Positions 47,801-59,800 of a DNA stretch of 64,000 bases are shown one piece after another. The stretch comes from Lineus longissimus. Taxonomy: Eukaryota; Nemertea; Pilidiophora; Heteronemertea; Lineidae. Numbering within the stretch: position 1 is the first letter of the stretch; every line of letters starts with the position of its first letter. The stretch is from the NCBI RefSeq assembly GCF_910592395.1, contig NC_088320.1:16182501-16246500 (forward strand), in the 5' to 3' direction. The notes under the pieces were generated by a model that saw nothing but the letters and a program-made list of their open reading frames with translations, made no database searches and was not told where the DNA came from. The translations under genes were made by a program, and so were the position numbers.

Positions 47801-50800
47801 AGGATTATATTTCAGTAACAGGATCCCAAAATAGAAACAAAATCCCAGAAACACATATAAATAATACATAATTTAAATAAAGTTTCTTTTTCTACTAAAC
47901 AAATAACGAATTAGTTTTCAAACTTTCGAATTTGTTTACTTACTCCAACTCTTGAAGTTCTGAATATTCGTGACTGGAAAAGAGAACGGATCGACTGGAT
48001 TGATTTACATTTATCAATTACATTATTCCGTAGTAAACAAACTAACATGACCACTATCAGGCATCTTGCACAAAGCAAGATCATCAACAAGATATACCAA
48101 TATACCAAAGACATGTACGGTGGCCCATAGAGGACATGCGTTTATTTTCAATATAATAGAAAATGTTTCTTTTTACAATGCGTTTTTTTTCTCTCGAATT
48201 ACAACCGCCGTCGGATTTATTTCTCACCGCCGAAAAAATCATTTCCACCGCCGGGTTAAAAATAATAATTCCCACCACCGCGGTGGAAATTAATATCGAC
48301 CGCGGTGGAAATTAATATCGACCGCGGTGGAAATAATATCCACCGCGGTGGAAAAAATATCCAACGCGGTGGAAATAATATCCACCCGGTGTCAATAACG
48401 AATTAGCTCCCGCGGTGGATATTATTTCCACCGCGGTGGATATTAATTTCCACCGCGGTCGATATTAATTTCCACCGCGGTCGATATTAATTTCCACCGC
48501 GGTGGATATTATTTTCCACACCTGTGGATATTATTTTCTTTGGCGGTGGTGGGAATTATTATTTTTTACCCGGCGGTGGAAATTATTTTTTCGGCGGTGA
48601 TAAATAAATCCGACGGCGGTTGTAATTCGAGAGAAAAAAAACGCATTGTAAAAAGAAAAATTTTCTATTATATTGAAAATAAACGCATGTCCTCATGTAA
48701 AGATTGAAATGATTTTTATTCCTATCATAGGCGATAACTTCACAAAGTGACTAATCAGCAAATTTTCACTTTGAGAAAACTCCACTCAAAGATTCCGTAT
48801 ACATGTACATGTAGTTTGAATGACTATGTGTATTATAATGACACGAAATGCATGAATAAAGCGTTATAGAATTGACATTGGCTTTGAATATCACCGTGAT
48901 AATTGGTGTGTAAGAAGACACGCCTAATAAAACTCAGATGGCGCTGTTATCTCAATTTCAATTTCAGAAAAACTACAGACTGGTCACTCTGTGAAATACC
49001 TGGTACCATGCTCCGGGTAAATTTAGCTCTAAACTTGCAGACGTTAAACTAATTTTCTGTACTAGGCCTATATGTTGACATGCTCAATGTCCGTTGCCCT
49101 TATCTTCGCTAAATACGGGGAAAGAATCGTTCAATCGGCTCACCTTGGCACCAGCCCTGTGTTGCCGCATCCATTGTACCAAGCGGACAACTTCCCTCTG
49201 GATTGATATTCTTAGACACGAACAGGAATCCTCCTTGAACCGTGAACTGAACTGGAACATCAAAATGAACATAAATATTTTGCTGGAATGCTTGTATTAG
49301 ACTCTGACAACTTGGGCGTGAGATTCACCTGGCCAGGAGGATAGTGTGTCAACTTGACACCATGCGCCGCCACTGGTAGTATTACACTGATGCCGTTCTC
49401 TGACAATGATTTTCACCAGTGTTTGAAGGCAGTTTTGGGCATGGCTTGCGAATTACAAGTAGGTTAAGGTTACACCCCGTTCTAGGGCATTGTTTATTGC
49501 GGTTCAAAGAGTTTTCATTAATGCTGTCTGGAGAGGTTGCGGCCCTGCTGGAAGCCGTTTTGTACAAACAAAACTACGTTTTATTTTCGCGGATTTTGCG
49601 AACAACTTCCGAGCCCTCCGATTTGCTAATGTGTTGTAAAGTCTCCAGCTCGCCAAACAGGGTAGATTTTTTACCTGTTTGGCAAGCCCGGCTGGCCGAA
49701 CAGGGTGGCTTTTTAGTGCTGTTTGGCAAGCGGCTCTCCAAACAGGACCAAAAAAAAGCCTGTTCGGCGAGCGGCTTGCCAAATAGACCCGGCCAAATGA
49801 AACTGCCCATCCGCACCGACTTCATGAAAGGGCTCGGATGAGGAACAGTTAAACACATTATTACTTGCCCTCTCACAGGTATGAAGAGACCATTTATTTC
49901 GGTAAACATGCATACTCTGCATTTTCACACTGACAGCGCAGTGGCGATGTCCTCAAATTTCTAATCTTATATTTTGGGTGATGACTTGTCCCGCATGCTC
50001 TTGAACGGCATGATGAAATTGCAGCTTATCTCATAGACAAAGAAGATATCTATAGACAGCTGCATGATAAAACTCAGTTCTTTGACCTACCAGTTATGTG
50101 TTGCCCATTGATGATAACTGAAAGATTAATTGTGATATGGACAATGATCGACATATAATCACGATGATGCTACATGCTTTGTCTTTATTTACGATACAAT
50201 AGTCGCCCATACATCAGATGTGCTCGGGTATACTGTTGTAAACTGATGGTGAAGCAGACATTACTACAAGACCGCACGCAATGTATAATGTTTTCTCACT
50301 CCTAGAAAAAGATTGTTTATCCTTTTTTGTTTCGAGATTTTCACTCATCGATCAATTAAGTGGAGTTTATAGATGAAACCAAATTCTGTAAACCCACACA
50401 TGCGTGTCTCTTTTCATACTATCTCAGCTAATGGTCCTGAATATGCAATCATTCTCACCTGTATTCATTCCATTTTGAATGTTCACCGTCTGAGTGGATC
50501 CGGATGACGAGCCTCCTGATGATGAACCTCCAGAAGATGAACCTCCCGATGAAGAACCTCCAGAAGACGATCCGCCTGATGAGCCTCCAACCGAGGTACC
50601 CCCGCCTAAACAGAGGAAGTTTCATAGACAATTCAAAGAAGATCTCCATCAGTGTGAATGTTAAAATCGAAAACACAAATTGTTACTGTTGATTCGTCAT
50701 GGCTAACTGAGAAAATAAAGTCTCACCGGTCCCTGCTTGATTTTAGTTATTGATAAATATCGTTTACCATTCATGATGTCCTATGATTTCCTGACCTAAC

Positions 50801-53800
50801 TTCTGCCAAAGTTGACATTCTATTGACAAGCAATTCGATATGCAAATTATCGATGCATTAAAGGGAACTGGAACCGCCGAGCGATTTATTCAACTTTTCG
50901 ACTTTCACCGCCCGAGAAAGTCAAACTTCCAACTTCCTATTCGAGTTCAGATTTGTAGCTCCACCCCCAGTGCCCGAGCATGCGCAGTTCAATTTGTTAT
51001 TATTGAGAATCATGTGAGAATCACTTGAGTCATGCGATCTTTCATTCATGAGTTTTCGTAGTAAATTCCATAGCAGTGACGTCACTCAATGATTGACAGC
51101 TAGGCGCCATGTTTCATTCATGCCTCGTTCTGATCACCCGATACGCGGGAGATGAAAACGAGGTCATACGAACTGGCTTGGCGGTTTCAGTTCCCTTTAA
51201 AGATGCGTTGCATTTTGACCAGAAACCTAGCAAATAGAGCATTTCCACACAAGAAACGATCGTGGTTATTATGGAACGTTTATTTTATTATTTTTTACTG
51301 ATCTGATTGTTGCTAATGCACCGACTGTGAAATTAGTTGTTTCAACTACCAAAATAGTAATTTTTAACCATTTGATAGTAGTTTTTGCTGCTTTTTTAGT
51401 TGGAAGAACTAATTAATGGTTAGTTTTTTCACTAATTTCACAGTTGATGCAATAACAACTTCCAAATTATTTGTTTTTACTTAGAGAGATTTTAAGATTG
51501 TGTGCTGTGCAACATGCGCTTGGTTTTGATGTGACGGGTTACATATTAGTACACTGACTGATTTGTGACCAATAGCATTCCGCGAAGATGACGTCACTGC
51601 AGCTGCTGCCCTCTATTTCCCCATCGCTGAATTACAGGCAATGTCGGACAAACATGCGGTTTCGTAATGGATTCAGGCTTTCTAACTAGGGCAGTTAGAT
51701 TCAATCTGGCACATGTCCGAGTGTTGGAAATACTACATAATTGTTCTGAATATTTCTCTCTCTGACTCTATGGTATCATTCATGCTAAAAACAATGCAGG
51801 GTCAAAGATAATTGACTTTGAAATAAGCTCAAATGCGTAGAAATAAGTGTCGATGTCCGACTGTCACGTGACTAAAACGTCATCAATATCTTATGCATAT
51901 GACCTTGTGAGCTATAAATAGTAACTTCGTGGAATGCTATTGATATCATTTCATTTTACTCACCAAATACTTGAATCAAGCTTTCGGAAAAATCTGCAAA
52001 AAAGGAAGCCGCGCTTATTCGTTGTGCATACTGTCAGTGGCTTATAGGTCATGCAGACGGTACTCTATAGGCTTTTTGTACGATATGACGTTACCAACCA
52101 GGAACCTTTGTTTTCGGGACTAAAAAGACTACGAGAGGCATATTGTGTTTTACTGGAAACTTAAGTCATTTAAGATAAGTAAATAAACAACTTCATTTTT
52201 AAGAGTGTGTTTGCCGGTGTAGAAGTTTGAAATGTTCTAGGATAAAATGTGGGAACAAAGGATTCTATTATGCGCTGAGCTATTGACGGTCATTGCCTCT
52301 ATAGAACCATATGCCATAATCTGTCAGAATACAATAGGCCCGGACACTTTTTCCAGGGGGGACACTTTTTACTTTTACATCGGCACCTGGCCTTGCTTGA
52401 TAAATTAACACGCCACAAACTTTGTAAAAGTCAAATGAATTGTCCCTGATCTAGACATCTCATGCATACTCACGGAGGTTCAGGTGAAGTGACAAAGCTG
52501 AAAGAGAATATGGAAATCTATTACTATGGTACCAGATTTCCTTCGTAAATACTTCCCCTTTTCTTATAATCATATTCAAAAGTAAGTGACCTCATCTTTT
52601 TTTGCCGCCGCCCAAAAACTACGAGCCAGAAGTCTAAAAAAAGTGATTGTCGCAAATCTCGGGTCAAAAAGTCGAAATTCGGCTGGAAATATGTCGTTGA
52701 TTAATCCAACCAAATGAAAATTGTAAATGTTTGGTCCGAAAGAGGAAAGACATCGCTTCGTCAGACATTCCAGAACTATATATAATGTAAATAAGGATAT
52801 AGTTTGTACATTTCAGTTTTTTTTCTGTTGAAACTAGCAATCTCAGTTCGGTTTTATCAAGTATAGATTAGAGATCACGTACCCTTTTTTGATATTTCAA
52901 TTATTTGGATTTTTCAAACAAATCTATTTTTTCTAATTTGCCCGATTAACACATTTTGTTTACGGGGGATATTTAGTACGGGGTTGTGATAGAAAACTAC
53001 AGACAAAATCCATTCGATTGGTTCTACGGTTAATGAATAAGAGCTAATCTAATTACAAAAAGCCCCCTATATTCAAAATTAGAACTAAGTGCTAGTCCAT
53101 CTAACCAAAATATCTAGTTGAACATTCTTCTTTAATCCATAATTGGTTTTATTCATAAACAGACCATAATGAGAACAACTACAAATGAACTAATTCTCAA
53201 AATAAATGTCATCAAAATATAAAGAATATATTTATTTTTCGACATAACTCGTACACTTACTCCAAGTTTTGAAGCTCTGGAAACTAATGACTGAAATGAG
53301 AATAGATCACCTTTGTTATTCATCAATTAATTCCCACAACAAATAAGAGTATATTGTAATTCATGACTCCGGCCACCCTAAACAAGGTTTTAAAGATTCT
53401 TGCATCAGTTTATAGCAAACGGATAAACAGCCATTAGGATTCAAAATTCCCGATAATCGGTAAATCTTTGTAAAATCAGTAGGTTCTTGGCAAGAAAGAC
53501 TCGAGTCTTGGCCTCAAGCTCGTATTGGAAACCTGAAGACAGGTGGGGTTATGTTGATGTTGGCTTAGGATCAGCACGGCATGTTAACATGGAATAATTT
53601 TGTTGTCCCCCCCCCCCCCTCCCCCATCGATCATGGTTGAGAATAGAGGTCAAGCTGAGCATTTTACTTCAGCTACACTTTGTGAAATATAAAGACTTTT
53701 GAGTTAACCCGACTGTGACAGAGCGGCTGCTCGACACTGGACACCTCTCTGTAAAAACAGCTAATTCCTAAATGAAACACAAAAATTTATTATAAGATAA

Positions 53801-56800
53801 AAATTATTTACAATATTCACAGCTGCTGAAACTAAGGAAAGATTAGCATGTGAGATTTCAAATGTTCAGTTCAGGGGTATATCATGCCACATGGGAAGTA
53901 GGGTTCACTGTTCAGTGTTCACGGCAACTGAGGAAATAAAACGTCCAGTTCAAAAGGAATCCATGAATAACGTCCGAATCCAAATAAGGGCCCAGATATG
54001 GCAACACGGAGGGTAAATTGGGAGGCAATTTATGAATACGTATTCATCCATTCCAAGTGGAATACGGAATGTAGACGTTCCGATTCCAACACATGTGTAA
54101 CCCGAGTTACAGCTGCAGCGACTCCATACGTTCAACGAATTGCGGCACCAACGCCTTGATGATCACTCGATCATGTCTTCCGACTGTAAAGTCCGGATTT
54201 CAACGAAGTATCCCCCGAAAAGGGATTCTGGAGCTCCAGGTTATTTGACAAGGAAGCACAACTCAACTGCCTTCCTTGGAGTCTCTCTCAGTACTGCCAA
54301 TACAGTCTACACTTCAACCATGCCTCACAATAAGGCCTAAGCCTTTGCCTCAATTACCAAACCCTCCAGTTGTCTAGTCATTGCAAAGTCATTGTCCAAT
54401 CTCCAATTGTCAAGCATTTCCACAACTCTCCAATTGTCCAGTCTTTCTACTTGAGTCCATGTTACACAACACTATCTAATAATGAACTTGAATGACTTAG
54501 GACATATTAAAATGATTACCACACTTCTTATGTAATTGGCTCACAACAAACTTAAGTGCTTTTAAATAAAGAAACATGGGATTCATCACACCGACATATG
54601 CATGTAGGGCATCTAGCATTGGGTTGCCATCGCCATTATCAAGCTAGGAAAATAATCGTTCGATATCTGCTCACCTTGACACCAGCCTTGGGTTGATACG
54701 CCCATTGTACCAAGCGGACAACTTCCATCTGGATTGATATTCTTAGACACGTACAGCTTTCCTCCGGAAACCGCGAACTGAACTGGAACATCAAAATAAA
54801 CATAAAAGGAATTTGCCAAGGGCGGCGTTTTTTAAAACAATTTCAGTTTGTCTGATTTTTCTTTGGAATTCGACTCGGGTTAATACAAACATTCAAGTAC
54901 TGTCAACCACTAAATCTTCTTTGGATGTTTATTTTAGCGGTCCTGGCAATCATTGAAAAAGCAAATACTCGAGTTAATTGTGCAAACACATTGATTCCAG
55001 CTCATAGTTATGGTAGGATAACACTGAAAGAGACTGCGACGATAAAGCATGTGGCAGAGCTTGGTTATTTGACAGGCAGACTGCACCCGAACATTTCAAA
55101 CAGTATGGGTTGTGAAAACCTGATGTACAAAGCTTCCTCAATTGAGGAAAAGGAGGCCAACTTGATCTTAATTGGTACGTATTTGGTCTTGTATCAAGGC
55201 GGACGGTGATGTAATATCCGATTGATTTTACAACATGAGTAGTCGCACCAGCCATTCTTTACTAAATCTTTCAAAAAATTACGAAGCACTTACTCGTGTA
55301 AAGCGGTTATAGCTCATTTTCAAAGCGTCTATTTTTCCAAGAATTCCATACAAAAATGAAATAGTTAACAACGCTGTTGTACACGGCCCAAGATTAACAC
55401 TACTACGCATTTTAATCTGTATAGATCAACGTATTTTGGGATTTTATTAAGAGATTTTGGTATCACGCTGCATATTCAACGACACGATTTGAAATATTTC
55501 TAAAACACATGGTCGCATGATACAAATGAGTTCTTTCACCTACCAGTGATCTGATGTCCATTGATGATAACTGAAATAGTAACCATGATATGGCGGGTAT
55601 TACATCATAATAATGTAACTTTATCACGCACCAAAGAGACATAGATGACCGGTGTAAAAGTAAAAAGTGTCCCCCCTAGAAAAAGTGTCCGGGCCTATTG
55701 TATTCTGACAGATTATGGCATATGGTTCTATGGAGGCAATGACCGTCAGCGCATAATCGAATCCTTTGTTCCCGGACATTTTATCCTAGGACATTTTAAA
55801 CTTCTACACCGGCATGAGAATCAATGATTGCGGGATAGTTATAAGTCGTCATCAGGCTACGATCCTCGAATGGGGGCAAATCGTAGGCCGAACACGGTAT
55901 TGCTTCAGGTAAAACTCATTGGTAACCTGTAAATGCCGTATCTTAAAACTGTTTTGCAAATCAGGCCGCAGTTGACAAAAATAACACAGGGCTTCGGTAA
56001 TGATCTGTAGTTGTGGTGAAGCTCACAATAGCAATTCATTCATAGTGATCCAACGCTCTCGGGTGATGAGTTGGTGAACTGATGATGGTGCGGACGGATC
56101 TATAAAACCACAAGGATTATACATAACATATAGCGAGTTTCCGCAAAATTTCACAAATTACAAATTACGTATTACGAATTGCTATTTATCCGAGAAAGAG
56201 ACCACCAGATCATTGGTTTCGAAGCTGATCAACGTCAGTTGCCCTTAGAAGGGTCACTCATGATCAAACGTTCTTTCACAAATCCACTGTATTGCATTAG
56301 ACGCAGCGAGTTTTGAATTCGTGGTGACGAACCAGCCTAGTCGTTATGAATTAGTCTACATTGTCGCAGCGTCCGTTTTTCAATAAGACCGGTGTAACAT
56401 CTGTGGTTGTTTCCCATGTGTCAGTGTTTCCAAACAATAGGCAGCTAGAGAGACCACGACTTTTCAATAGGGGGGATACACAGAAAAACTTGTCAATCTA
56501 TTTTTGAGCGTTCCCAAACAATGAGGGGAAACACTCAAAAACAGAAACACTCAAAAACATTACACCGGTACTGGACGAAAGCATTAACTTCTGACACATA
56601 ACACTAGGTACAGCTGACTGCAAAATGGAACGCGAGTTCCTTTGTAACTATAAGTTCGTAATCGTGACATTTGCGGAAACTCGGTGATATTCTTTTCGTT
56701 CCGAAATACAGAATTACAGAATACATACAGAAATTGTTGTTCAATTCTAATATTTTCGTCATTGACATTCACATGGAAAATGATCAGTCAAAATTGTGAT

Positions 56801-59800
56801 ATCATACCGTAATACATTTATGTTAGCTATACGTCTAAAATCAGAACTCATTCTTACGTGTATTTCCTCCACTCTGAATGGTAGTCGTCTGACTGGATCC
56901 TGATGACGAACCTCCCGATGACGACCCTCCTGAAGACGACCCTCCCGATGACGACCCTCCTGAAGACGAACCTCCAGATGACGAACCTCCTGAAGACGAA
57001 CCTCCAGATGACGAACCTCCCGACGAGCCTCCCACTGAAGACCCTCCAGTAATACCTACGGCTAAAAAAGAAGGTTAGAAAGAATGCTTCCAACATGGTT
57101 GGCATTCTTGTTGTTGTTTTAGAGTTAATGATAAAATTATGCAGTAAAGGTGAGAAAAATACTGCATCGATTTTCAGTTTGGTGGAACGCCTGGCGGACA
57201 CTGCCTCGTAAACCGTTGCATATTGGGTTATAACTGATCGGCTGTAGGCGTCCACTTGCTTGGGTTATGTTCGAAACATAGCGGACGTCCATGGCGGTTC
57301 ACTGTCAATACATTTACTGCCATTACATGTATAGGAACGCTTTGTAATGAACCAAAAGGAACAAAATGAATAGCCGTATGGACTGTACAGAATGTTCATA
57401 CCTCATCAAAAGCGCCTGATATATGCTAATTTATGCATAATGCCGTCATTACCCTGATCTAATTTCAGGTCAACAAGCATGACGTCATGTAAAGGCTCCT
57501 GACCTATTTTTTATATCTTATAATCAACTTATGTCTAAGTTAACACTCATTCGACCGCCACATTCATCAACATAATTTACCTCTAGTTACCACGCCACCT
57601 TTTCATTTTTACATGCACGTATTTTATAGCAGTCCAGCTCGTCTCAATCGTGGTTAAACTGACATCATAAACTATTTGTGTTTGCTGCCGCCCATCGGTG
57701 GTTCCAGGAATCAGTGTGTCAGGAATCTGCATTCCACACACATCCCGAAAGCGGTGCGAAAGGTGCTATATTTTCGAAAGCAACCGAACTATTGTGTACA
57801 AATGTACCATATCATTAGTTTACTGCTGATTTCTGAAGATGACCCAATTCACTATTATTTCTTTTTACTCACCAAGCATGCTTTCGGGGAAATCTGCAAG
57901 AAAGAAAGTCAGTTATATATCTCAGCCGTCCGTAGCTTCTATAATTAGGTCTGTCGCAGGGCCACAAGAACTACTGGCAAGAGAGAATGGGGGGCCTTAG
58001 ATGCAACACTCTCCTAGACATGGACAGAAAAGAGGCGACCACCATATTTCGTCAAAGGACTGGCCATCGCAGACGAAAGGCCAGCCCCAAGAGGATGAGC
58101 ATGGCCGAGTCCGGAAGGTGCCAGTGCGGCACATCTGATCAGACACCAGAGCATGTACTCCAGAGCTGCTCACTCTAGGATACTGAGAGATTGGCCACAC
58201 GGTGCATTATTTGAGATCAAGTTCTGGGGATCAAGGGATGAACAAGAGACGACAGCCCGGTTTATAAGAGACATAGGCCTGGTTGTGTAGTATAGCCATC
58301 AATAGTAAATCGAACGCTTAGAAGACGAAGAAGAAAATCTGTCGCTTTTGCTAGAGACATGCACGAGGTGCACTCCAAAATATATTGCGAGAAATCGAAC
58401 CAGGCACTTCGTTTAAGCTAGGGACCGATAGTATAATGATCTAATTAATTTACAAGATTTTGTTGGGACTGACTATAACCGTGTTTTTTGTAGTTTTCAG
58501 CACTCAATGTAAGAACTATATTATATGACATGGATGCTCTAGTAGTTTTTGCTAGGTTATATAGCCACAACATGGCACATGACACACGATGGCGACCAAC
58601 ACCTGGCCTTTGAAAGGAACATGCCGCATCGTCAAAGGCAGCATCAAACCAAACCTGGCGAAGGTTAATCGAATTTCCCCTGATGAAGACATCCAGTCAT
58701 ACTCACGAAGGTTCAGGTGAAATGATAAAGCTGGAAGAAATAGCGGAACGTTATATTTTAACTATGTTATCCAATATCCTTGTAATCGTCAATAGAATAT
58801 CTAAATTACTCGTTTAAATATTTTCGAGGATCTTTTGACCTCATAAGCTTTTATACACTCGTAGAAATAAATGTTTTAAGGCTGTTGAAAAAAACAGTTT
58901 AAAGTCTTTCCGACCAAAACAAAAATGCACCATTTTAAGCTGAATGAAATTGTGGTTTCTCAATCATTTTGCCAAAATCTCCTCTCTGTGTGTCAATGAA
59001 TTGACTGTAAACCTAAAACGACCAAAACCGGCTGTAAATATTCGCCTGTGTTACATGTGAAGTACATGTTTGGTTCGAAATTGGCAAAAAACTCAACCGG
59101 TTCAACAGAAATTCTACAAATTTCTCATGAAGTAGGCTAATGTGTGTGTGCTTCTGTGTTAAATCATGAAATTGACTATATATATATATAGGCGAATAGC
59201 TTGCTATACGATACAAGTATGACCAAAGTCACAAAATATATGTTGATTGTACATTGTATATATAGCATACGATATTCTTTTCTACCAAATTCTCTAAATT
59301 GTATACTTACTCCAACTTTGGAAGCTCTGGAGACTCGTGACTGCAAAAGAAAACGAGCCGAATCGCTTGTTATTCATCATCAAATGCCTCTACAAATTGT
59401 GATATGCATAACAAAACTAATAAAAAAATATCAGTACCCTTTTCCCTGAAAATGATCAATTTCAAAAAGCGCTTACTCGAACATCATATTTAGCTTGTCA
59501 CACATTGATGCACACTATCAAAAATCTGCGCAAACCTGTGATGACACAATTTGTTGCTTGCCTTCGCTAAATGCGGGGAAAGAATCATTCAATCTGCTCA
59601 CCTTGGCACCAGCCCTGGGTTGACGCATCCATTGTACCAAGCGGACAACTTCCCTCTGGATTGATATTCTTAGACACGTACAGATATCCTCCGTGGACAA
59701 TGAACTGAACTGAAAAAAATTATTTTGAACTTAGAAGGGACATAGTTATATTGGAACTCGGGTTGACACAAACATGGACTGTCATAAGTTTCTGGGGACA

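Noticed and set aside
55288-55322. Possible exon H counterpart in unit 2 ending at GTAAGTG
   Set aside because: A good donor is present, but no acceptor gives a length divisible by three and the sequence does not resemble exon H.
56854-57255. Arg/Phe-rich minus frame overlapping exon B
   Set aside because: It is an alternative-frame reading of the GGSSS repeat; the phase-1 frame is the one consistent with the other exons.
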